From Blastococcus_B deserti (lineage in GTDB: Bacteria; Actinomycetota; Actinomycetes; Mycobacteriales; Geodermatophilaceae), in contig NZ_JBHUHP010000009.1 of NCBI RefSeq assembly GCF_042682525.1, forward strand, positions 496,001-560,000: a stretch of DNA of 64,000 bases, read 5' to 3'. Numbering within the stretch: position 1 is the stretch's first letter; every line of letters begins with the position of its first letter. Position numbers and translations under genes: made by a program. Shown here in pieces: positions 17,465 through 25,495 of this stretch. The notes under the pieces were generated by a model, which saw only the letters and a program-made list of their open reading frames with translations, was not told the DNA's origin and made no database searches.

Positions 17465-18685
17465 TCAGAGCCGTCCCCGGAGGATGCGGCGGAAGTAGAT
17501 CCGCGGGAGCACGTACCGGTCGACCAGCCACGTCCAGCGGCGCGGCGTGAACGGGTCGAGGAACGGCACCGACGGAGCCGGTCGGCCGTCGCGATCGACC
17601 TCGTTGAGCATCAGCTTCCGGCGGCCCACGGTGATCGGCATGACCGTGTACCCGTCGTACCGCTGCATCGCCCGCCCGTTCCGGGCGGCTGCGATGTTGC
17701 GGGCCAGGACGTCGACCTGATGCCGGAGGGCCCCACCCAAGGGCCGGGTCGCGACGTCCGCGGCGTCACCGATCGCCCAGACCGACCCGTGCCGGCGATG
17801 GCGCAGGGTGAACGGATCGATGTCGACCAGGCCCGGCGCCGGGTCGGCGGCGAGACCGCCGTCCGCGATCCACCGCGGAGCCCGGTAGTGCGGGACGGCG
17901 TGGGTGAAGGCGACGTCCTCGAGCACCCGCCGGCCCGTCGGTGAGGCGACCGTGATGGCGTGGACGTCCCAGTCCACGCGCTCGATGCGGGCCTCGCGCA
18001 GCACCTCGACGCCGTAGCCCGCGAAGGTGCCCTCCAGGATCTCGTCGGCCTTCGGCACACCCGTCGCGGTCGGGCCGGGCAGGACCAGCCGGACCTCGAG
18101 GTCCGGCAGGCAACCGGCGCGCCGCCAGTGGTCGCACGCCATGAGCAGCGGCTTGAGCGCGGTCGGACCGCAGGACGCCGGCTCCGGTGGCACGGTGAAC
18201 ACCACCGAGCCACCGCGCAACGAGGTCAGCCTCGGCCAGACCTGCGGTGCACTGCCCGGGACGTACGTCGAGGCGGCCCATCCGTCGGCGTACGCCGATT
18301 GCAGCCCCGGGATGGCGTCCCAGTCCTCCACCAGCCCGGGGCAGAGCACGAGGGTCGAGCCGTGCAGCGTCCGCCCTCCGCGCGTGCGTACGGTCATGGC
18401 CGTCGGATCGACCGCTTCGACGCTGTCCCGGATCCATCTGCAGCCGTCGGGGACGACGTCCGCCATCCGACGTTCGAGGTCGGCCATCGTGGCCTGTCCC
18501 GCGCCGACGTAGTTGAGCAGCGGCTTGTAACGGTGCACCGGCTGCGGGGCCACGACGGTCACGTTCGGGGTGCCGTTCCGGATCAGCCGCGCCGCCAGCG
18601 AGATGCCGGCGTTGCCGCCCCCGACGATCAGCACCCCGGAACGGTCCACGCGCTCTCCCCGATCGAGGGCCACGGACTCCGTCAC
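17465..18685 (-). CDS. NAD(P)/FAD-dependent oxidoreductase, sulfide:quinone reductase-like
   Basis: The 406-residue protein has an N-terminal Rossmann motif VLIVGGGNAGISLAARL, a second dinucleotide segment (GGRTLHGSTLVLCPGL) and the FAD-binding VWAIGDAADVATRPLGGALR near the end. Overall it resembles NDH-2/SQR proteins. It starts with GTG overlapping the sigma factor stop (GTGA), making it the third gene of the ECF41 operon. Oxidoreductases are common partners of ECF41 factors. Its substrate is not known, and the paired SQR catalytic cysteines are not obvious. Confidence 0.8.
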   Translation of the reverse strand: MTESVALDRGERVDRSGVLIVGGGNAGISLAARLIRNGTPNVTVVAPQPVHRYKPLLNYVGAGQATMADLERRMADVVPDGCRWIRDSVEAVDPTAMTVRTRGGRTLHGSTLVLCPGLVEDWDAIPGLQSAYADGWAASTYVPGSAPQVWPRLTSLRGGSVVFTVPPEPASCGPTALKPLLMACDHWRRAGCLPDLEVRLVLPGPTATGVPKADEILEGTFAGYGVEVLREARIERVDWDVHAITVASPTGRRVLEDVAFTHAVPHYRAPRWIADGGLAADPAPGLVDIDPFTLRHRRHGSVWAIGDAADVATRPLGGALRHQVDVLARNIAAARNGRAMQRYDGYTVMPITVGRRKLMLNEVDRDGRPAPSVPFLDPFTPRRWTWLVDRYVLPRIYFRRILRGRL

Positions 18686-19563
18686 CGCCGCAGCTCGGCC
18701 ACCGAGCCCAGCCTGCCCAGCTTGTGCGGATTGCGCATGGCGTACATGTGCGTGATCCGGCCGTCCTCGACGACGAAGGTGATCGCGGTGTCGAACTCGC
18801 CGCCCGGGTCGATCCGCGCAGCGACCGCGCCGTTGACCAGCGGCGTGGTGATCTCCACGGCAGGCACCAGCGAGGCGAAGTGCGAGAGGGCCGCGGCCAC
18901 CCGTTTCCTGCCCGCGAGCGGGCGCTTCACGGCGGGCGCAAGGCCGCCGCCGTCGGCGACCACGACGACGTCGGGCGCCAGCACGTCGAGCAGGCCCTGC
19001 AGGTCCCCGGCGGTCAGCGCGGCGAGGAACCGCTCCACGACCCGCTGCTGCTCGGTCCGGCTCACCGCCATCCGCGGGCGCCGCGCGGCCACGTGCTCGC
19101 GCGCGCGGTGCGCGATCTGCCGCACCGCTGCGGTCGTCTTGCCCACGGCCTCGGCGATCTCGTCGTACGGCACGTCGAAGACCTCGTGCAGCACCAGGAC
19201 CACGCGCTCGGTGGGTGCCAGCGTCTCGAGCACGGTCAGCATCGCGATCGAGACGCTCTCGGCCAGCTCGACGTCCTCGGCGATGTCGGGGCTGGTCAGC
19301 AGCGGCTCGGGCAGCCACTCCCCGACGTACTCCTCGCGCCGGCGGGACACCGTGCGCAGCCGGTTGAGCGCCTGGCGGGTGACGATCCGGACCAGGTAGG
19401 CCCGCGGGTCCCGCACGGCCTCCCGGTCCGCCTCCGCCCACCGCAGCCAGGTCTCCTGCACCACGTCGTCGGCGTCGGCGGCCGAGCCGAGCATCTCGTA
19501 GGCGACGGTGAACAGCAGGCTGCGGTGGTCCGTGAAGGGGTCGTGGGAGGGATCGTCGGTCAT
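18682..19563 (-). CDS. sigJ: ECF41-type RNA polymerase sigma factor (SigJ-like) with SnoaL-like C-terminal domain
   Basis: The 293-residue factor has sigma region 2 (ADDVVQETWLRW) and region 4 (LAPTERVVLVLHEVFDVPYD). The linker carries WLPEPL (residues 83-88). A SnoaL-like C-terminal domain has DGGG (204-207) and NPHKL (278-282). All three motifs are hallmarks of ECF41, where the C-terminal domain regulates activity in place of a separate anti-sigma factor. Its start overlaps the CMD stop (ATGA) and its stop overlaps the oxidoreductase GTG. Confidence 0.93.
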   Translation of the reverse strand: MTDDPSHDPFTDHRSLLFTVAYEMLGSAADADDVVQETWLRWAEADREAVRDPRAYLVRIVTRQALNRLRTVSRRREEYVGEWLPEPLLTSPDIAEDVELAESVSIAMLTVLETLAPTERVVLVLHEVFDVPYDEIAEAVGKTTAAVRQIAHRAREHVAARRPRMAVSRTEQQRVVERFLAALTAGDLQGLLDVLAPDVVVVADGGGLAPAVKRPLAGRKRVAAALSHFASLVPAVEITTPLVNGAVAARIDPGGEFDTAITFVVEDGRITHMYAMRNPHKLGRLGSVAELRR

Positions 19564-20156
19564 GCCGACGCGACGCCGTCCGCCGGCGAGGCGGCCGCGA
19601 GCGGGGGCAGCCCGCAGGACGCCGAGAACTCCTGCGAGCGGATGCCGAGTGCCACGTTGCCCCGAGCGCTGGAGTTCATGAAGCCGATCCTCGCGGTCAG
19701 CTCGACGAGGGCCGGTGCCCCCAGCTCCGCGAGCAGGGCGGCCGACATCTCGTCGGTCACGGCCGGCGGGGTCTGGCTCATCGCCTCGGCATACTCCATC
19801 ACCTGCCGCTCCAGGGGAGTGAAGGCCGTGGATTCCCGCCACCGCGGCACCTCCCGCGCCTTCGCCTCGTCCAGGCCGCGGTTGTGCGTCAGGAAGTAGT
19901 GCAGATCGAGGCAGAAGCTGCACCCGATGGTGGCGGCCGCGGCCATGGACGCGAACGACGCCAGGTTCGGGTCCAGCCGGTTCCACGAGTCGACCTTGCG
20001 GCCGAACGACATCGAGTCCTTGAGCACGGCCGGGTGGTGCCACATCACCCCGGCGCCCTCCGGCACCTGGCCGAACATCCTGCGGCTGATCGTCTTCAGC
20101 AGGGTCCCGTAGACGCCGGTGATCTCGGCTGCCGGGACCCGGGTGCTGCTCGCCAT
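19560..20156 (-). CDS. Carboxymuconolactone decarboxylase / AhpD-like protein
   Basis: The 198-residue protein has the AhpD-like redox motif GCSFCLDLH (Cys79, Cys82, His86). Such proteins act as alkylhydroperoxidases or thiol redox partners, and the canonical ECF41 partner is a CMD protein. The ATG at 20156 is chosen because AGGAGG lies 6 nt upstream. It is the first gene of the operon with the sigma factor and oxidoreductase and is preceded by an ECF41-like promoter. The GDPD reading frame runs over its first 20 codons. Confidence 0.9.
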   Translation of the reverse strand: MASSTRVPAAEITGVYGTLLKTISRRMFGQVPEGAGVMWHHPAVLKDSMSFGRKVDSWNRLDPNLASFASMAAAATIGCSFCLDLHYFLTHNRGLDEAKAREVPRWRESTAFTPLERQVMEYAEAMSQTPPAVTDEMSAALLAELGAPALVELTARIGFMNSSARGNVALGIRSQEFSASCGLPPLAAASPADGVASA

Positions 20157-20998
20157 GTCTCCTCCTGGTGTCTGGTCGCGTCGACATGGAGACACCGCCC
20201 GCGATCCGGGTGTGACACCTCGGCGCGGGCCCAGCCGGCTGACCCTGTGCGGGTCCGTCCGGCGCGGCGGCGCGCGAGCCCGGCCGGGTCGTCGGTGCAG
20301 AGCATGTCGACGCCCGACCGGGCCATGAGCCGCGCCTCGTCAGGGTCGTCGACGATCCCCACGGCGACCGACATGCCGAGGGCGTGCACCCGGCCCACGA
20401 CCTCGGGGTCCCGACGGACGTGTGCGACGTGCAGGTGGACGTCGGTCAGGCCGTGGTCCCTGGCGCGCCGGGCGACGGGACCGGGATCGACATGGGGCCG
20501 GACGATCACAGCTCCCGAGACGGTGCCGTGCCCCGCGAGGGCGGCAGCAGTGCGCAGGTCGGACGACGAGGTGCTGATCCGGTCAGCGCCGGGACGTCGC
20601 AGTCTTCGGGCGTCCAGCAGGGCCGCCAGGAGACGGGCGGTGCGCGAGCCTGCCAGGCCGCCGGTCTCGGGCTTCACCTCGGTGACGACGAAGGCGTGCC
20701 TGTCGGCGGCGACGTCGAGGGCCTCGGTGAGAGCGGTGATGCGCGTGCCGTTCGGGAGCCGATGGGCCCGGAGCGCCGCGAACGTGCTCCGGGCGACGAC
20801 CGGGCCGGTTCCGGGCCCCGTTCCCAGGACGCGGCCCAGGTCCGCGTCGTGGGCGAGCACGAGGACGCCGTCGACGGTGGCCTGGACGTCGACCTCGACC
20901 CCGTCCGCGCCCGCCTGGAGCGCGGCGCGGATGGACTGGAGGCTGTTCTCGGGATGCTGCGGGCAGCTCGGGGTGCCGCGGTGGCCGACGATGCGCAT
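20096..20998 (-). CDS. Glycerophosphodiester phosphodiesterase family protein
   Basis: The catalytic region is complete. HRGTPSCPQHPENS gives the HR and P-E-N elements, GVEVDVQATVDGVLVLAHD gives E-x-D and the second His, and VVTEVK and MLCTDDP complete the TIM barrel. The enzyme would hydrolyse glycerophosphodiesters or lipid headgroups. The reading frame is 300 residues but the last 60 or so look non-conserved, and they overlap the ECF41 promoter and the first 61 nt of the CMD gene. No signal peptide is seen. Confidence 0.82.
   Translation of the reverse strand: MRIVGHRGTPSCPQHPENSLQSIRAALQAGADGVEVDVQATVDGVLVLAHDADLGRVLGTGPGTGPVVARSTFAALRAHRLPNGTRITALTEALDVAADRHAFVVTEVKPETGGLAGSRTARLLAALLDARRLRRPGADRISTSSSDLRTAAALAGHGTVSGAVIVRPHVDPGPVARRARDHGLTDVHLHVAHVRRDPEVVGRVHALGMSVAVGIVDDPDEARLMARSGVDMLCTDDPAGLARRRAGRTRTGSAGWARAEVSHPDRGRCLHVDATRHQEETWRAAPGSRQPRSPASTGPC
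20191..20217 (-). promoter_or_regulatory. Predicted ECF41 promoter of the CMD-sigma-oxidoreductase operon
   Basis: On the minus strand TGTCACA (20217-20211) is followed by a 16-nt spacer and TGTC (20194-20191). The reported ECF41 consensus is TGTCACA-N16-CGTC, so the -35 is exact and the -10 matches 3 of 4. It lies 35 nt before the CMD start codon, fitting autoregulation. Confidence 0.75.
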
Positions 20999-21122
20999 GG
21001 CCCTGACGCTGGTCCGCGCTCACGGCCGCCCGGTGACGCCGGCACGTGCTGCCGGTGGCTCGTCCGTGAACCCACCGGTGACGCCGGGCACGGGGAGCGC
21101 CGCCGGCCACGGCCGGTAGCCG

Positions 21123-21641
21123 TCAGACGGGTGCGGCAGCGTCCACGGGCTGCCGCTCGGCGAACCGGCGCCGGGCGTCCTCGAGGGCCTGGATGGCTTC
21201 CTTGCGGCGCTCCCAGCCCCGGCTGCCGGCGAGCGACTTGCCGGGCTCGAGGGCCTCGTAGGTCTCGAAGAAGTGCCAGATCTCGGCGATCTGGTGCATC
21301 GGCACGTCCTCGAGCTCCTGCAGATGCGCCTTCCGGGGGTCGTTGGCCGAGACGCAGAGCAGCTTGGCGTCCGCCCGCTCCTCGTCGCGCATCCAGAACA
21401 CGGCGATGACCCGGGCCCGGATCATGCACCCGGGGAAGGTCGGCTCGTCGAGGAGCACGACGACGTCGATGGGGTCGCCGTCCTCGGCCAGGGTGTCGGG
21501 CACGAACCCGTAGTCGCCCGGGTAGCCGGTGGCGGTGAACAGCATCCGGTCCAGCCGGATGCGACCGAGCTGCTGGTCGTACTCGTACTTGTTCCGCGAC
21601 CCCTTGGGGATCTCGACGATCACGTCGACGTCCACTGACAC
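21123..21641 (-). CDS. ppa: Inorganic pyrophosphatase, soluble family I
   Basis: The 172-residue enzyme hydrolyses pyrophosphate to phosphate, driving biosynthetic reactions. EIPKGSRNKYEYD and DYGFVPDTLAEDGDPIDVVV include the metal-binding acidic cluster (D-x-D-P-x-D). Length and motifs are those of bacterial family I enzymes. A near-identical but frameshifted second copy lies 1.5 kb upstream on the same strand. This copy appears functional. Confidence 0.95.
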   Translation of the reverse strand: MSVDVDVIVEIPKGSRNKYEYDQQLGRIRLDRMLFTATGYPGDYGFVPDTLAEDGDPIDVVVLLDEPTFPGCMIRARVIAVFWMRDEERADAKLLCVSANDPRKAHLQELEDVPMHQIAEIWHFFETYEALEPGKSLAGSRGWERRKEAIQALEDARRRFAERQPVDAAAPV

Positions 21642-21746
21642 GACCCCTCTCGGCGCCAGGGCCCCTCCCGTACCGGCGGGGGAACCCTGACCCGGGAGCG
21701 CTCCGGCGTCAAGCCGGGCTCGCGACCCAGCCGTCCCGGTGCCCGG

Positions 21747-22499
21747 TCAGGCCAGCTCCGCGCTCACGTCCCGCTGCACGGTCGGCTGGATGGTCAGCAG
21801 CTCCACGGTGGCCCGCTGGGGAAGCGCCGCGACGAACAGGATGGTCGCGGCGAGATCCTCCGGCTGCAGCATGGCCTCCCGGGACTCCGCCGTGGGTGGC
21901 TTCGGGCGCCTGTCCAGGATGGGAGTGGCGACCTCCCCCGGACACAGCGCGCAGGCCCGGATCCCGTGGCGCCGCTCGGTGAGGTTGATGGACTCGGTGA
22001 AGGCGTTCACCCCCGCCTTGGTGGCGTTGTACGCGACGCCGCTGAGCGCGCTGGGCCGGTAGCCCGCGATGGAGGAGACGTTCACGACCGTGCCCGCCTG
22101 CTGGCTGCGCATGAAGGGCAGCACCGCCTGGGTCATCAGGAACGTGCCGGTCAGGTTGATCTGCACGACCACGTTCCAGTCGCCGACGGTCATGTTCTCG
22201 AGGCCCCGGCGCGGGACGTTGATCCCGGCGTTGTTGACCAGCAGGTCCACCCGGCCCCATCGGTCGACGACGTCCCGGGTGACCGCCGACACCGCCTCGG
22301 GGTCGGCCACGTCGAGCGGCGTCGCGACGGCCGTGCCACCGGCCGCGGTCACGCGGTCCACGACCTCCTCCAGCGGCTGCGGACGCCGCCCCGCCACGGC
22401 CACCCGTGCGCCCTCGCGGGCGAGGGCGATCGCGGTCGCCTCGCCGATCCCGGACCCGCCACCGGTCACGATGGCCACCTGGCCGTCCAGGCTGCCCAT
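21747..22499 (-). CDS. SDR-family NAD(P)-dependent oxidoreductase
   Basis: The 250-residue classical short-chain dehydrogenase has the cofactor motif VTGGGSGIGEA, the NNAG motif (LLVNNAGINVP), catalytic Ser in NVSSIAGY and the Y-x-x-x-K pair in YNATKAG. The arginine-rich region after strand 2 (AGRRPQP) suggests NADP preference. Its ATG at 22499 follows GGAGGTGGGCGAC. It lies between the intact and broken pyrophosphatase copies. Its substrate is unknown. Confidence 0.9.
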   Translation of the reverse strand: MGSLDGQVAIVTGGGSGIGEATAIALAREGARVAVAGRRPQPLEEVVDRVTAAGGTAVATPLDVADPEAVSAVTRDVVDRWGRVDLLVNNAGINVPRRGLENMTVGDWNVVVQINLTGTFLMTQAVLPFMRSQQAGTVVNVSSIAGYRPSALSGVAYNATKAGVNAFTESINLTERRHGIRACALCPGEVATPILDRRPKPPTAESREAMLQPEDLAATILFVAALPQRATVELLTIQPTVQRDVSAELA

Positions 22500-22672
22500 G
22501 TCGCCCACCTCCGTTGCGTCGTCCGGGGCATCCTCGCCGCACCGCCGCGGCCGCGCATCGTGGGTGCACTCACCCGGGCCACCGGACGGCCGAACGCGTA
22601 CGTGCTCGCGGCGGGGCCACCCGTCCGCGAGCGCTCCGCTCCACGGTCCGAGCGGCGCGAGCGCGGCCGCTG

Positions 22673-23184
22673 TCAGGCCTGCGCAGTGGCCTCCATCGGG
22701 CGCTGCTCGGCGAACCCGCGTCGCGCATCCTCCAGCGCCTCGACGGCTTCCTTCCGGCGCTCCCAGCCACGCGTGCCGGCGAGCGACTTGCCGGGCTCGA
22801 GGGCCTCGTAGGTCTCGAAGAAGTGCCAGATCTCCGCGATCAGGTGCATCGGCACGTCCTCCGGCTCCTGGAGGTGCGCCTTCCGGGGGTCGTTGGCCGA
22901 GACGCAGAGCAGCTTGGCGTCCGCCCGCTCCTCGTCGCGCATCCAGAACACGGCGATGACCCGTGCGCGGATGCACAGCCGGGGAACGTCGGCTCGTCGA
23001 GCAGCACCACCACGTCGATCGGGTCCCCGTCCTCGGCCAGGGTGTCGGGCACGAACCCGTAGTCGCCGGGATAGCCGGTGGAGGTGAACAGCATCCGGTC
23101 CAGCCGGATGCGACCGAGCTGCTGGACGTACTCGTACGTGTTCCGTGACCTCTTGGGGATCTCGACGATGACGTCCACGGCCAC
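22673..23184 (-). pseudogene. Second inorganic pyrophosphatase copy, frameshifted
   Basis: Reading from GTG 23184, the frame encodes EIPKRSRNTYEY and the intact DGDPIDVVVLLDEPTFPGC, then leaves the family sequence. The homologous remainder (FWMRDEERADAKLLC onward) continues in another frame to the stop at 22673. Compared with the intact copy at 21411-21450, the segment at about 22970-22985 has a net loss of one base (GGATCATGCACCC versus GGATGCACAGCC). Either the copy is a recent pseudogene or this is a base-calling error. Confidence 0.85.
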
Positions 23185-23265
23185 GCCCCTCCCGGGCGCC
23201 AGGGCTGATCTCTCGACGGCGGAGGAACCGTGACCCGGGGGACGTCCCGCGTCAGGCCGGGCCGC
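22673..23265. repeat. Direct duplication of the pyrophosphatase gene and its upstream region
   Basis: The block 22673-23265 repeats 21123-21720 in the same orientation. Long stretches are identical within the coding part. The non-coding upstream parts are also related (GCGCCAGGGC, then GGAACC..TGACCCGGG, then CGTCA-GCCGG), so more than the gene was copied. The SDR gene lies between the two copies. Confidence 0.75.
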
Positions 23266-23298
23266 CGGCAACCTCCCGGGACGGTCACCCCACGGCCG

Positions 23299-24411
23299 TC
23301 AGCAGGTCGGCGCGCCCAGGTCTCCGGCGGGGGAGATGGTGACCCCGCAGTCGCCGAAGTCGGCGCGGGACAGCTCACGCACCAGGTCCAGGGCGCGCTG
23401 GTCGGGATCGATCTGCGGCAGTCCCGGGTCGACCATGTGCGTGCCGACCAGCCGGCCGGCGCGCCAGCTCCCATCCGGTGCCAGCTCCAGCGTGACGATC
23501 GCCCCGATGCCGTTGGGGCCGTCGTTCGAGAGCGTCCGGTACCCGGTGAAGTTGCCCATGCTGTAGGCGATCAGCCGGCCGCGGTACCACTCCATCCCCC
23601 GGAGTACGTGCGGACCGGCACCCAGCACCACGTCCGCACCCGCGTCGATCACCGCACGCGAGAAGGCCATGGGGTCACCACGGTCCTCACCGAGGAAGAT
23701 CTCGGACCCGGGGCGGACGTGGCCCCGGTCCGATCCTTCCGCGCCGGCGTGAATCGTCACCACGACGACGTCCGCCCGCTGGGCGGCCTGGCCGACCAGC
23801 TGCTCGGCGGCGGCGATGTCCAGCAGACTCTGCGCCCATCGGTACGGCGCGAAGCCGAGGATGGCTACCCGCAGCGATCCGACCTCCTGCGTCGTCACCT
23901 GGCCGGGCATGCCCGTGTGCTGCAGCCCAGCCGACGTCAGTGCCGCCTGGGTGTCGCGGAGGCCCAGGTCACCGAAGTCGTGGGAATGGTTGTTCGCCAG
24001 ATTGATCACCGTGAAGCCGGCCGCCCGCAGCGAGTGCGCGTACGACGGCGGCGTCCGGAACGCGTAGCAGCCACTGCTGTTCCCGCCGCACTTGGGCGAG
24101 TCCGTGACGTCGGTGAGCGCCTGGTCCAGGTTGCCCAGCACGACGTCCCCGGCGAGCTGCCCGGCAACGCCGTCGAACAGGTGGCGACCGTCGTCGGGAG
24201 GCAGCTCCGGCGTCGATCCCATGATGACGTCGCCGACGGCGCTGATCCTCACGCTCGTGTCGGGTGGCGGCGAGGGGGCGCTGGACGGCGCCGGCTCTGC
24301 CGCGGCCTGGTCCACCGGGGCGTCCGAACACGCGGCGGCCACGAAGGTGACCATCACGGTCAGCAGGAATCGGATCAGACGCAGCGACGACCATCGCGTG
24401 CCGTACGACAT
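23299..24411 (-). CDS. CapA family lipoprotein (poly-gamma-glutamate synthesis-type metallophosphatase)
   Basis: The 370-residue protein has a lipoprotein signal ending in VAAAC (Cys28 is the lipidation site), then a Pro/Ser/Ala-rich linker and a CapA-type calcineurin-like domain. SAVGDVIMGS, NLDQAL, NLANNHSHDFGDLGL and VLGAGPHVLRGMEWYRG give the metal-ligand positions. It probably sits on the outer face of the membrane. The ATG at 24411 gives a proper signal peptide; an in-frame ATG at 24459 is the alternative. The substrate is unknown. Confidence 0.82.
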   Translation of the reverse strand: MSYGTRWSSLRLIRFLLTVMVTFVAAACSDAPVDQAAAEPAPSSAPSPPPDTSVRISAVGDVIMGSTPELPPDDGRHLFDGVAGQLAGDVVLGNLDQALTDVTDSPKCGGNSSGCYAFRTPPSYAHSLRAAGFTVINLANNHSHDFGDLGLRDTQAALTSAGLQHTGMPGQVTTQEVGSLRVAILGFAPYRWAQSLLDIAAAEQLVGQAAQRADVVVVTIHAGAEGSDRGHVRPGSEIFLGEDRGDPMAFSRAVIDAGADVVLGAGPHVLRGMEWYRGRLIAYSMGNFTGYRTLSNDGPNGIGAIVTLELAPDGSWRAGRLVGTHMVDPGLPQIDPDQRALDLVRELSRADFGDCGVTISPAGDLGAPTC

Positions 24412-24912
24412 CCCGCCGTGCCGGTCCGCGGACGTCGCCGCGGTTCCTGTACGGCGCATGACCGGAATGGTCGGGCAGCCGGGCTGCTAGGCCCCGCCGC
24501 TGCCGCGTCGTGAGCGAGTGGCGCATGTCGTCACCGCGTGGCGAGCACCGGCCGCAGCCGGGGCCTCACCGCGTTCCGCTCTGCCACCCACCCGGACGGC
24601 GAGGCGGTGGCGCGCGGCCGTGCTCGGCGGCGCCTCCCCGATGAGTCCGGAGCGCGGGCGCAGCCTTCCCTGCGGAAGGTCGTCGAGCCCCGTGCTGGCG
24701 GGTGCGCGAGCTGCTGGCGTACACGACGATGCCCTGCTAGAACCTCCGCCCAGGATGGTGTGGGAGCTCGCGAACGCGCGGGGGAGCTCCGGCCGGATGG
24801 CCGTCCGACGGGCACGGGCCCGACGCCGAGGTCGACTCCGGCGCGACGGATCCCCTCCACGAACACCGGCCGATCCGCGAGACTCCCGACCGGACGACGG
24901 GGAGGGCGCGGG
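24412..24912. other. Gene-free stretch between CapA and gamma-carbonic anhydrase
   Basis: Open frames here are GC-driven, and none shows a recognisable domain or ribosome-binding site. It must contain the divergent promoters of both neighbours. I see no repeat, hairpin of note or RNA gene. Confidence 0.5.
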
Positions 24913-25491
24913 ATGGCCGACAACTACATCGCCGAGCTGCAGTTCGGTGCGCCGAAGATCGACGAGGACGCCTTCGTCGCCCCCACGGCGGTGGTGGTCG
25001 GAGCCGTGACGCTGGGGTCCCGGTCGAGCATCTGGTACGGGGCCGTCACCCGGGCCGACGAGGAGGTCATCGTCATCGGCCCCGACTCCAACGTGCAGGA
25101 CGGCTGTTCCCTCCACTCCGATCCGGGCTTCCCGTTGACGATCGGCCGCGGCGTCACCGTCGGGCACCGGGTCGTCCTGCACGGCGCGCGGATCGACGAC
25201 GACGTCCTGGTCGGGATGGGCAGCGTCGTCATGAACGGCGCGCACATCGGAGCCGGGTCGATCGTGGCGGCCGGCGCCGTCGTCGTCCCGAACACGACCG
25301 TGCCGCCGCGGTCGGTGGTCGCGGGGGTGCCGGCCAGGGTGGTCCGGCAGGCGACGGACGACGACCTCGCGCACATCCGCGGCAATGCCGAGAGCTACAC
25401 CGTCCGGCTGCCCGCCGCGCGGAAGGTCCGCCCGGTGATCCGCCGTCCGCTGCCCCCGGCCGGTCCCTTCTTCGACGACGGCATGCCCTGA
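24913..25491 (+). CDS. Gamma-class carbonic anhydrase family protein
   Basis: The 192-residue left-handed beta-helix protein has hexapeptide repeats (PTAVVVGAVTLGSRSSIWYG, GAHIGAGSIVAAGAVVVPNT). The three predicted zinc-ligand histidines are present as His68 and the pair GHRVVLH (His85, His90). Such proteins either hydrate carbon dioxide or act as related metal-binding acyltransferase-fold proteins; the histidine triad favours the first. The ATG at 24913 follows GGGAGGGCGCGGG. It is convergent with the next gene, leaving only 4 nt between stops. Confidence 0.87.
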   Translation: MADNYIAELQFGAPKIDEDAFVAPTAVVVGAVTLGSRSSIWYGAVTRADEEVIVIGPDSNVQDGCSLHSDPGFPLTIGRGVTVGHRVVLHGARIDDDVLVGMGSVVMNGAHIGAGSIVAAGAVVVPNTTVPPRSVVAGVPARVVRQATDDDLAHIRGNAESYTVRLPAARKVRPVIRRPLPPAGPFFDDGMP

Positions 25492-25495
25492 GCCG

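Noticed and set aside
24518..25009. Open frames in the gap before the gamma-carbonic anhydrase gene
   Set aside because: No ribosome-binding site, no domain and biased low-complexity composition in all frames.
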